A DNA stretch of 64,000 nucleotides from Iodidimonas muriae (GTDB lineage Bacteria > Pseudomonadota > Alphaproteobacteria > Sphingomonadales > Rhodothalassiaceae). The notes beneath the pieces are model-generated. The model made no database searches. It was not told the DNA's origin and saw only the letters and a program-made list of their open reading frames with translations. The position numbers and the translations under genes are program-made. The DNA is taken from positions 434,001-498,000 of the forward strand of contig NZ_BMOV01000002.1 in the NCBI RefSeq assembly GCF_014647255.1. The letters are read 5' to 3'. Of this stretch, positions 37,595 to 45,495 are shown piece after piece (position 1 is the stretch's first letter; every line of letters begins with the position of its first letter).

Positions 37595-37634
37595 AGCCAA
37601 AGATCCGCAGAAAAGCAGGGACTTTGGCTCTTTT
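37595..37634 (+). terminator. Terminator after the Gly-rich exported protein gene
   Basis: AGCCAAAG pairs with CTTTGGCT, continuing with TCC and GGA around a 12-base loop, then CTTTT. It lies 40 bases after the stop codon. Confidence 0.8.
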
Positions 37635-37711
37635 GATATAAAAAAGCGTTGGGTTTGCAACACACTGAAAAGAAAAGTTAAGTTGAGATTTTTGCGTATT
37701 CTGTGAAGAGC

Positions 37712-37726
37712 TTTACGTTACGTAAA
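37712..37726. promoter_or_regulatory. Perfect 15-base palindrome upstream of the LuxR-type gene
   Basis: TTTACGT-T-ACGTAAA is a perfect inverted repeat about 200 bases upstream of the LuxR-type start, in an AT-rich stretch without a gene (37635-37923). It may be a regulator binding site. It does not match the classical lux box. Confidence 0.45.
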
Positions 37727-37923
37727 CTTGCGCAAAAGAGAGTGAAGTGCGCAACAACACTTCGAAGGCACCTTGGCGTTGCTCCTTGATTGCCCTATCT
37801 TATAGGCAATTATAAAGAGGCAAAGTGCTATTTTTCTTTATGAGAAATCATGGCCTTTGACCCGTTCTGTTCTTTGGGACCAATGCTGTTCTTCAAGATC
37901 AGTGGTCGTCTTTGGGGTGAGTG

Positions 37924-38712
37924 ATGTTAGCCGAACCAACACAACGGTTTTTGAGTGATTTGCCCGGAGCCCGAAATCTTCAGGAAGCCTCGATGCTTCT
38001 GGGAGATTACAGCCAGTCCTTGCCTGTTCCGCGTGCGGCTTTTGATAATGATCTGGCCAATCCGTCCCATGTGGCGGGGCAAAAGCGCGAACCCATTGGC
38101 GTTGAACTGGGCTGGCCTTCGGATTTTGTGCGACGCTGGTTTAGTTCTGGCCTGATGCTGGCCTGTCCCCTTGTGGTGCCGTGCCGCAAGATGCGGCGGC
38201 CTTTTTCCTGGGGGCTGGATGAAGACAATCTTGGGCTGGAAGGCGATACATTGCCAAAGCCGTTTACCGCTTTGGGGCAGCAAACCCTTAGCCTGTTGCG
38301 TCAGGTGGGTGTTCGGTCGGGCATCACCGTGCCGGTGCATCAGCCCGGCGGCCGGACGGGTTTTGTCACCTGGGTCAGCAATGAGCCTTTGAAGACCGTG
38401 CGCGACTGGGCGGACCGTCATGCGGGCGAGCTGTTTTTGGTGGGCCACGCCTTTTTGGAACATGTGGATATGATGGTCGCGGAAGGCGCATCGGATATGG
38501 CGGACGCCTGTTCCCTGACCGAGCGTGAGCGGGAATGTCTGACATGGGTGGCTTGCGGCAAAACCGATAGTGAAATCGGCATAATCATTGACCGCTCGCC
38601 AGAGACGGCGCGTTTCCATGTGCGCAATGCCATCGCCAAGCTGGATGCCAGTTCCCGCAGCCATGCCGTGGCCAAAGCCATGCGCAAGGGTTGGCTGGGC
38701 CAGATCGAATAA
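37924..38712 (+). CDS. LuxR-family transcriptional regulator (autoinducer-binding-like plus HTH)
   Basis: The 262-residue product has an N-terminal autoinducer-binding-like domain (about residues 20-180) and a C-terminal LuxR HTH (about 195-258; LTERERECLTWVACGKTDSEI). The HTH is intact. In the sensor part, GWPSDFVRRWF and PFSW align with the family, but the position of the conserved Asp-Pro pair reads Cys-Pro (residues 81-82, ACPLVV). No luxI-type synthase is in the window, so it is a LuxR solo. The start is ATG at 37924, one codon after a GTG, behind GGGGTGAG. It converges on xerD. Confidence 0.88.
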   Translation: MLAEPTQRFLSDLPGARNLQEASMLLGDYSQSLPVPRAAFDNDLANPSHVAGQKREPIGVELGWPSDFVRRWFSSGLMLACPLVVPCRKMRRPFSWGLDEDNLGLEGDTLPKPFTALGQQTLSLLRQVGVRSGITVPVHQPGGRTGFVTWVSNEPLKTVRDWADRHAGELFLVGHAFLEHVDMMVAEGASDMADACSLTERERECLTWVACGKTDSEIGIIIDRSPETARFHVRNAIAKLDASSRSHAVAKAMRKGWLGQIE

Positions 38713-38727
38713 GGCCCGGTCGCTTTC

Positions 38728-39663
38728 CTATTTCAAGGTCTGGGCTTTCGCCAGCGGATGCTTTTCGCTGACCAGTTTGCGCAGCCGTTCTTCCAGTACA
38801 TGGGTATAGATTTGGGTGGTGGAAATATCGGCATGTCCCAACATTTTCTGCACGACCCGCAAATCGGCCCCATGGGCCAGCAAATGGGTGGCAAAGGCAT
38901 GGCGCAGCTTGTGGGCCGAAAGCTTTTCCGGAACAATCCCCGCTTCAATAGCCAGATCCTTGAGCAATTGCTGCACCCGCATACGGCTGAGATGGCCTTG
39001 CGCACCGCGTGATGGAAACAGCCAGCGGCTTTGGCGATATTCCGGTTTGTCGCGCTTTAAAGTCTCAAGATAACCGGTCAGGGCGTACCGCGCCTGCTCT
39101 CCCAAGGGCACCATGCGTTCCACCCCTCCCTTGCCTTTCACAAACAAAAAGGGGCGATCGGGGGAAAAAGCATGGCGGGGCAGGCTCAACAATTCGGATA
39201 TGCGCATTCCGGTGGCATAAAGCGTTTCGATCAGGGCCAGAAGCCGTGCATTTCCCACGGTATTTTTGGCCTCATACCGTTTTTGGGCCACATCCAGAAG
39301 CTGTGTGACGTCTTCCTCGCTCAATATGGAAGGTAAATGTTCCGCCTTGCGGGGGCTGTCTATATTGGCGGTGGGATTATCCGGTTTTAGCCCCTCGCGG
39401 AACAAAAACAGGAAATACTGGCGCAGTGACGATAAACGGCGGCTGGCGGTGTTGGCCGATAGATTTGACCGGAACAGATCGTCCAGATAGGCGCGGATAT
39501 CTTCAGTGCTGGCTGTGGCGGATTGGCAGCCGCAGCGCTGGAAAAAGTCCATCAGATCCCGTTCATAGGCCAGCAAGGTATTCTGTGCCACGCCGCGTTC
39601 CGACGACAGGGCTTCCAAAAACTGCTCTAAAAGATAGCGGTCTTCTCCCTTGGCGCGGGCCAT
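38728..39663 (-). CDS. xerD: Site-specific tyrosine recombinase XerD
   Basis: XerD with XerC resolves chromosome dimers at dif. The 311-residue protein has the SAM-like core-binding domain (about residues 8-90) and the catalytic domain with Arg154 (TGMRISEL), Lys178, His251 and Arg254 (HKLRHAFATH), His277 (GHADISTT) and the nucleophile Tyr286 (QIYTHV). The EERL end after the Tyr is XerD-like. It is transcribed with the large exported-protein gene upstream, 31 bases away, and is not next to phage genes. Confidence 0.93.
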   Translation of the reverse strand: MARAKGEDRYLLEQFLEALSSERGVAQNTLLAYERDLMDFFQRCGCQSATASTEDIRAYLDDLFRSNLSANTASRRLSSLRQYFLFLFREGLKPDNPTANIDSPRKAEHLPSILSEEDVTQLLDVAQKRYEAKNTVGNARLLALIETLYATGMRISELLSLPRHAFSPDRPFLFVKGKGGVERMVPLGEQARYALTGYLETLKRDKPEYRQSRWLFPSRGAQGHLSRMRVQQLLKDLAIEAGIVPEKLSAHKLRHAFATHLLAHGADLRVVQKMLGHADISTTQIYTHVLEERLRKLVSEKHPLAKAQTLK

Positions 39664-39694
39664 GTGGTTGCTGTCCTAAAAACCGGTTTTGCTT

Positions 39695-42067
39695 TTAAAA
39701 GCCCTGCTCGATCAGGGCCTCCATCGCCAATCTGCGGCTATCTTGTTCCAACCCTGCTTCACGCAGCCCCACCAAAAGAGTGGACAGCACAGGGGTCGAT
39801 ACAAAGGCCGGGCCATCTTCCCCCAAAGCCACAAGCGTTGTGAGAACCGTTTCCCCGGTGCGGTGGCTGGTGATGGCCTGGATCAATTGCCGCCATAAGG
39901 TGGCTGGCGGTATGGGGCCATGGCGCAAAGGGGCTGTCAGCGCGCGTTGCTGCAGATCAAAAGGCACCGGCTTTCCCAAGCCTTCAAAAACGGTGAACAA
40001 CAAATCGGTGCGGCTCAATTGCTCATGCTCTGTGCGGCCCGGATGGGTGGACATCCACAAATCCAGCATATCTGGCTCTATCGACACTGTTCCGGTTTCA
40101 TCGATCACAGCCATCAAGGGCCATAAGGCAAGCATGGCGCGGCGGGCATCCAGATTGCCTTGATCCGCCGCCAGCCGTGCCGCTTCATACCATGCCAAGG
40201 CATCTTCCACATGGCCATTCAGCAGATGAATACGCCCGGCACTATCGGCATAGCCGGCCAAGGCCATGCTGGCGGTGATGGCCTCCAATGGGTCTGCCAA
40301 GGCACCGGCCATGGCGGTAACCAGTCCACGGCTGCGGCCCCTTTCAAGGGCAATTTCGATCCACCGGATACGCTCATGCGGGCTTTGGGATTTTGCCGCC
40401 AACTGCCACAGAAGGGCATCCAGCTTTATGCCGCCAAGAAGCGCCTCATTGGTTGGAACCGGCGTTGCCTCGTCTGGCACCTCTTGTTGTCCGGCGGGAT
40501 CGCTTTCCGATTCGGCTGTCCGGTCTTGCTCGGCTTCCAAAGATGCAAAGACGGCAGCCCGTTGCGCATCGGTGAAAGAGAGTGAGGCAAAAATTTCGGC
40601 AAGTTGTGCGCCATTCATCAGGCCTTTTTGCGCGGCTTTCCGGGCCAAAGCCAAACGGTCGTCAGTGGATAGCGTGGGCGATTGCGACAAGGCGACCAGC
40701 AAAATGTCCGGTGCAGACCGGATCAATGTGCCGGGCAAAGGGGTGGCGGTTAATTGGCTGGCGGCAAACAGTTCTGGCGTCAGTTCTGTTGCGCTGGAAA
40801 GGTCAAGGGCATCAGTGGGGGCGGTGCGGCCTTCGATTTGATCCAGCAAGGCTTCCACCAGCGCGGAAAACGCCGGACTGGCTTCATTGGCATCATCCAA
40901 AAGGGTCAGCTTGAATCGGGCGGTGCCGCGATTGCCTTCAAACGCTTCACAAAGAGCCGTGACCCGCAGCCACAAAGCCGCGCCCGATTGGGCAATGGCT
41001 TGCTGGGCGATCTGGCAGGCGGTTTCATAATCACCGATGGCCAAGGCCGTATGGGTGCGCATGCGGTCCAGATCGGGAGTCTCCAGATCTGCGGGAAGGC
41101 GTTCGGAAAGGGCCAGAAAATCATCGACAGCACCGGCGGCATAAAGCCGTTCCAGCCGGGCCATCAGCAGATCGGGGCCTTGGGCTTGCGCTTCATCCAT
41201 GCCCTGATCGCGGTTTTCATCCGGTGGCGCTGTCAAAGTTTCCGCTGTGATGGAAAGCGGATTCGCGGCTTCGGGGTCTGCTTGGGATGCGGCATCCGGA
41301 AAGGCGTTAAAGCCGGGTTCGTCAAGGACTTGGGCTTGTGAAGATATGTCCGCTTCGGGGGATGCAAGGGCAATAGGCTTTGAAGGCAGGCTGGCAGGGG
41401 ACAGCAAAAGCCGCCGCATCAAAGAGCGCATCACTGTGGACGAGGCTTGTGCCGGCAGGGCCGGGATCAGGCGTTCAAGGGTTTCACGCTGGCTGCCTTG
41501 CCACATGGTGATGGGAAAGGGTTGTACCGACCGATCGGTCCAAATGCCGATGGCGGCCGGGTCCAATTGGGATAAAGCATCTACGGTGATGTCGGGATCA
41601 AGGGATTCGCCTGATGCGGAGGTGCCGAGATCCGCGTCGCCACCGGGTTGGGCGGCTCCATTGGCCAGCACTGTGTCCGGCGATTCTTGCGGCTCGTCCA
41701 GCGAAGGGATCGCAATTGATTGCTTGGGCACATAAGGCCCGATCAGGATTGATGTGGGGGCGCGGTCCGCATCTTCCAAGGGAGAATTTTGCAGATCATC
41801 TTGTGCATCATTTTGTGCATCACTGCCCTGCGGGCCAAGATAAAAACGCCGCTTTTCCGTAGTGGTGTCAGCGGGATCGCGGGAGGGTTGGGCGCTGTTG
41901 TCTTGCAAGACCCCAAGGGGATCATTGGCCGGGGCAGGGGTGCTTTGGGCCATCGCCTTTTGGGATACGGCAAGGCCCAGCCCAAATGCTGCGCAAAGGC
42001 CCCAGCACAGGGCTGTTCCGGATAACAGGGCGCGCCGGCCCTTCCGGCTAGTTGGTAATAAGGTCAT
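39695..42067 (-). CDS. Large exported protein of unknown function, 790 aa
   Basis: A basic N-terminus (TSRKGRRALL) and hydrophobic stretch end at AMA|QST near residue 40, a probable signal peptide. About 250 Ala/Pro/Gln/Asp-rich, low-complexity residues follow. The C-terminal 500 residues are rich in Ala/Leu helices and may form helical repeats of TPR type (FLALSERLPADLETPDL... and similar), but I see no firm consensus. I do not recognise a family. The start ATG at 42067 overlaps the end of a 46-residue membrane protein by 20 bases. It sits upstream of xerD, so export and a link to cell-cycle genes are possible, but unproven. Confidence 0.75.
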   Translation of the reverse strand: MTLLPTSRKGRRALLSGTALCWGLCAAFGLGLAVSQKAMAQSTPAPANDPLGVLQDNSAQPSRDPADTTTEKRRFYLGPQGSDAQNDAQDDLQNSPLEDADRAPTSILIGPYVPKQSIAIPSLDEPQESPDTVLANGAAQPGGDADLGTSASGESLDPDITVDALSQLDPAAIGIWTDRSVQPFPITMWQGSQRETLERLIPALPAQASSTVMRSLMRRLLLSPASLPSKPIALASPEADISSQAQVLDEPGFNAFPDAASQADPEAANPLSITAETLTAPPDENRDQGMDEAQAQGPDLLMARLERLYAAGAVDDFLALSERLPADLETPDLDRMRTHTALAIGDYETACQIAQQAIAQSGAALWLRVTALCEAFEGNRGTARFKLTLLDDANEASPAFSALVEALLDQIEGRTAPTDALDLSSATELTPELFAASQLTATPLPGTLIRSAPDILLVALSQSPTLSTDDRLALARKAAQKGLMNGAQLAEIFASLSFTDAQRAAVFASLEAEQDRTAESESDPAGQQEVPDEATPVPTNEALLGGIKLDALLWQLAAKSQSPHERIRWIEIALERGRSRGLVTAMAGALADPLEAITASMALAGYADSAGRIHLLNGHVEDALAWYEAARLAADQGNLDARRAMLALWPLMAVIDETGTVSIEPDMLDLWMSTHPGRTEHEQLSRTDLLFTVFEGLGKPVPFDLQQRALTAPLRHGPIPPATLWRQLIQAITSHRTGETVLTTLVALGEDGPAFVSTPVLSTLLVGLREAGLEQDSRRLAMEALIEQGF

Positions 42068-42188
42068 CCGGCAACTCCTGCTCCACCCGCTCTTGGGGCG
42101 CGGGAATGTCCCATGTATAAAGCCACACCGTTCCGGCAAGCACAGCCAGCACAGCCAAAAGGACGATAATCAACCAGACGCGTTTCAT
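42048..42188 (-). CDS. 46-aa single-span membrane protein coupled to the 790-aa gene
   Basis: The product begins MKRVWLIIVLLAVLAVL, has one strong hydrophobic segment (about residues 4-25) and a short acidic periplasmic tail. Its stop TAG lies 20 bases inside the next gene, so ribosomes could re-initiate there. A second ATG three codons upstream (42197) sits 2 bases after GAGG, too close to be good; the ATG at 42188 has 11 bases. I do not recognise a family. The overlap and the tight genome context argue that it is real. Confidence 0.6.
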   Translation of the reverse strand: MKRVWLIIVLLAVLAVLAGTVWLYTWDIPAPQERVEQELPDDLITN

Positions 42189-42403
42189 GATGGGCATAAC
42201 CTCATTCTTACCGAGCCCGGTTATAGGCGGTGGGGGCCGACCCTGTCTAGGCTGCTCCCCTTTTGTCGGCCTGTGTGAAAAATACAGACACAGCAGATAA
42301 ATGGCTGCCATATCCATGTTGAAACTAAAAAACGACCATGACCAGTCTAGGGCCTGCATGCGGTTGCTTTATGGCAGCGCATTTTTGTGCTGTAAGACAG
42401 GGC

Positions 42404-42988
42404 ATGACCGATCTTGAAAAATATAAAGGGCATCCCGCCCATATGAATCCGGAAAATCCCGATAGGCCGATTGTGCTGATTGGCCTGATGGGCGTTGGAA
42501 AATCCACCATTGGCAGGCGGTTGGCTCTTCGCTTGGGCCTTGGCTTTGTGGATGCCGATGAAGAAATCGAACGGGCGGCGGGGCGCACGGTTTCGGAAAT
42601 TTTTGAAAGTTTTGGCGAAGCGGCTTTCCGCGATGGCGAACGAAAAGTCATCGCCCGGCTGATTGAAGGGCCGGCGCAGGTCATTGCAACGGGCGGCGGG
42701 GCGTTTATCAATGCCGAAACCCGGCGATTGATTTTAGAGCGCAGCATTTCTATCTGGCTGGATGCGGATATTGATGTGCTGGTGGAACGCACAGCGCGGC
42801 GGGATACCCGGCCTTTGTTGAAAAGCGGCGATCCGCGCAGCATTCTGGTTCGGCTGTGGCAAGAGCGTAGCCCCCAATATGCCAAGGCGGATCTGCATAT
42901 CAAAAGCTCTGACGGCCCCCATGAACAGGTTGTGGATCAGATTGTTAAGGCCCTTCAGGGGCATATTCGGGAAAGCAGCAACAGGTGA
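42404..42988 (+). CDS. aroK: Shikimate kinase
   Basis: AroK phosphorylates shikimate in the fifth step of the shikimate pathway. The 194-residue product has the P-loop GLMGVGKST, the shikimate-binding DADEEIE and TGGGAF. The start taken, MTDLEKYKG at 42404, follows AGGG; an ATG 13 codons later (42443) would give a more compact protein and cannot be excluded. The gene's TGA overlaps the aroB GTG by 4 bases. Confidence 0.93.
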   Translation: MTDLEKYKGHPAHMNPENPDRPIVLIGLMGVGKSTIGRRLALRLGLGFVDADEEIERAAGRTVSEIFESFGEAAFRDGERKVIARLIEGPAQVIATGGGAFINAETRRLILERSISIWLDADIDVLVERTARRDTRPLLKSGDPRSILVRLWQERSPQYAKADLHIKSSDGPHEQVVDQIVKALQGHIRESSNR

Positions 42989-44112
42989 CAGAACAACAAC
43001 AGGCGCAAAAAATCACGCAGGTTCCGGTGTCTTTGGGGGCGCGCGGCTATCAGATCATGATTGGCGAGGGATTGCTGGCCGATCCCATGCCTTATCTTGC
43101 CGATATATTGCCCCGACCCAAATTGGCGCTGGTCAGCGATGATGTGGTGGCGGCGCGATATGGCCCGGCACTGATGGCGGCTTTGGCCGATGGCGGCGTG
43201 GATGTGGATCTGCATGTGATTCCGGCGGGGGAAGGGTCCAAATGCTTTGCCGAACTGGAACGCCTGTGCGCCGCGCTTTTGGATTTCGGCATTGAACGCA
43301 GCGATCTGGTGATGGCCTTGGGCGGCGGCGTGGTGGGCGATCTTACCGGCTTTGCTGCCTCTGTTTTGCGCCGCGGCGTGGGGGTGGTGCAGCTTCCTAC
43401 AACCCTTTTATCGCAAGTGGATAGCTCGGTGGGCGGCAAGACCGGCATCAATATGGCGCAAGGGAAAAATCTGGTGGGAGCCTTTCACCAGCCGCGTCGG
43501 GTGCTGATCGATCTTGCCACCCTTGATAGCCTGCCAGAGCGTGAGCGTAAGGCGGGCTATGCGGAAGTGGTGAAATACGGCCTGATCGACCGGCCAGACT
43601 TTTTCACATGGCTGGAGCGCAATGAGGCCGCTGTTTTGAAAGGTGATAAACAGGCGCAGGCTTATGCGGTGGCGGAAAGCTGCCGTGCCAAGGCGGCCAT
43701 CGTTGTTGCCGATGAACGCGAATCGGGGGCGCGGGCGCTTTTGAATTTGGGCCACAGCTTTGGCCATGCCATTGAAGCCTTTGCGGGTTATGATGGCCGC
43801 GTCTTGCATGGCGAAGCGGTGGCGATCGGCTGCCAGATGGCACTGGATCTTTCGGTGGTGCTGGATCTGTGCTCCCAAGCGGATGCAGACCGGTTGCGCC
43901 AGCATCTTGCGGAGACGGGCTTGCCCCATCGCTGCACGGATCTGTGCACCGGGTTAAGCGCCGACCGGATGATGGATTTGATGGCGCAGGACAAAAAAGT
44001 GTCGGCCGGGGTGCTGACGTTCGTTTTAAGCCGGGGCATCGGCCGGGCCTTTTTAAGCCGCGATGTGCCGCCCGATGTTTTGCGCGGTTTTTTGACCGCC
44101 AATCTTATATAA
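42985..44112 (+). CDS. aroB: 3-dehydroquinate synthase
   Basis: AroB converts DAHP to 3-dehydroquinate, the second step of the shikimate pathway. The 375-residue product has the NAD-binding GGGVVGDLTGFAAS and PTTLLSQVDSSVGGK, and the metal ligands in NLGHSFGHAIEA and LHGEAVAIG. It starts with GTG at 42985 inside the aroK stop, a GTGA overlap that implies coupling. aroK-aroB is the usual order. Confidence 0.96.
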   Translation: MTEQQQAQKITQVPVSLGARGYQIMIGEGLLADPMPYLADILPRPKLALVSDDVVAARYGPALMAALADGGVDVDLHVIPAGEGSKCFAELERLCAALLDFGIERSDLVMALGGGVVGDLTGFAASVLRRGVGVVQLPTTLLSQVDSSVGGKTGINMAQGKNLVGAFHQPRRVLIDLATLDSLPERERKAGYAEVVKYGLIDRPDFFTWLERNEAAVLKGDKQAQAYAVAESCRAKAAIVVADERESGARALLNLGHSFGHAIEAFAGYDGRVLHGEAVAIGCQMALDLSVVLDLCSQADADRLRQHLAETGLPHRCTDLCTGLSADRMMDLMAQDKKVSAGVLTFVLSRGIGRAFLSRDVPPDVLRGFLTANLI

Positions 44113-44154
44113 GTCGGCTATTGGTGCCTCGACCTGTTTGAACGGAGCTGTTTT

Positions 44155-45438
44155 ATGCTGATCGCGCACATATCGAGCCTTGCTTTCATTTTTGTATTGC
44201 TGTGCTTGTCGGCCTTTTTCTCTGGCTCGGAAACGGCGCTGACAGCGGCAAGCCGTGCCCGCATCCACCGTTTGGCGCGGGATGGCGATGGGCGGGCCAA
44301 GCGGGTTGAAAAGCTGATCGAAGACAAAGAGCGGCTGATCGGCGCGATTTTGCTGGGCAATAATCTGGTGAATATTCTTGCCAGTGCGCTGGCGACCAGC
44401 GTGTTCATTTCCTTGGTGGGCGAAAGCGGGGTGGTCTATGCCACCTTGATCATGACCGCTTTGGTGCTGATTTTCTCCGAAGTGCTGCCCAAATCCTATG
44501 CCATTTCCAATCCCGACGGCATGGCGCTTGCCGTTGGCCGGGTGATCGGCCTTGTGGTGCTGCTGTTTTCGCCGGTGGTGAATCTGGTGCGCCATATCGT
44601 GCGGGGCACCTTGAATATGTTTGGTGTGGATCTGGAAAGCAATGAAGCGGTGCTGTCGGCCCGGGATGAAATTCGCGGGGTTATCGATCTGGGGGCCAGC
44701 GAAGGCGGTATCCGTAAATCCCACCGCGATATGCTGGATTCGATCCTCGATCTGGATGACATCACAGTGGAAGATGTGATGATCCACCGCAAGAATATGG
44801 CCCTGATCGATCTGGCCAAGCCGGTTCAGGAAATTGTTGACGAGGTGATCGAAAGTCCTTTTACCCGCCTGCCCATCTATGAAGACGACGCGGAAAATAT
44901 CGTCGGGGTTTTGCATGCCAAAGACGTTTTGCGGGCGATGAAGGCGACAAGCGATCCGGCAGAAATCGATATTCATGCCATTATGACCGATGCGTGGTTC
45001 GTGCCCGAAACCACCACATTGCGTGAACAGATGAATGCGTTTTTATCGCGCCGGGCGCATTTCGCCATGGTGGTGGATGAATATGGGGCGATTCAGGGGC
45101 TGGTTACTCTGGAAGATATTCTGGAAGAAATCGTTGGCGATATCACCGACGAATTCGACCATGCCAATCATGGGGTGAAAAAGCTGACCGATGGCTGGAT
45201 ACAGGTGGATGGCACCATGACCATCCGCGATCTTAATCGCCGGTTTGACTGGTCTTTGCCCGATTCCGATGCCTCCACATTGGCCGGGCTGGTGATTTAC
45301 GAATCGGAGATCATTCCCATTGTCGGGCAACGCTTTCAATTCCACGGCTTTGATTTTGAAATCATCGGCCGGCGACGCAATCAGCTGACGCAGATCAAGG
45401 TCCGGCCCGTTGCGGCGGATGCTGTGTCCGGCGATTGA
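44155..45438 (+). CDS. CNNM/CorC-type transporter with CBS pair (HlyC/CorC family)
   Basis: The 427-residue product has an N-terminal DUF21/CNNM membrane domain (about residues 8-190; SGSETALTAASRAR is the family signature), a CBS pair (about 205-330; TRLPIYEDDAENIVGVLHAKD and then AMVVDEYGAIQGLVTLEDILEEIVGDI), and a C-terminal CorC_HlyC domain (about 345-420). Such proteins export Mg2+ or Co2+; the CBS pair binds ATP-Mg. The family is also called 'hemolysin', without evidence for that here. The ATG has a GGAG site, 42 bases after aroB. Confidence 0.9.
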   Translation: MLIAHISSLAFIFVLLCLSAFFSGSETALTAASRARIHRLARDGDGRAKRVEKLIEDKERLIGAILLGNNLVNILASALATSVFISLVGESGVVYATLIMTALVLIFSEVLPKSYAISNPDGMALAVGRVIGLVVLLFSPVVNLVRHIVRGTLNMFGVDLESNEAVLSARDEIRGVIDLGASEGGIRKSHRDMLDSILDLDDITVEDVMIHRKNMALIDLAKPVQEIVDEVIESPFTRLPIYEDDAENIVGVLHAKDVLRAMKATSDPAEIDIHAIMTDAWFVPETTTLREQMNAFLSRRAHFAMVVDEYGAIQGLVTLEDILEEIVGDITDEFDHANHGVKKLTDGWIQVDGTMTIRDLNRRFDWSLPDSDASTLAGLVIYESEIIPIVGQRFQFHGFDFEIIGRRRNQLTQIKVRPVAADAVSGD

Positions 45439-45495
45439 CCGCAGCCGTGGCCAAAGGCCTCTCCCCCTTAAACGCGCACTATAACAGGATACAGG

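Noticed and set aside
38728-39663. XerD considered as an integrase of a mobile element near tRNA-Ala
   Set aside because: The protein has XerD features and is in a housekeeping operon, over 2 kb from the tRNA with unrelated genes between.
44155-45438. Hemolysin
   Set aside because: The label comes from an old family name; the domains are those of CNNM/CorC ion transporters.
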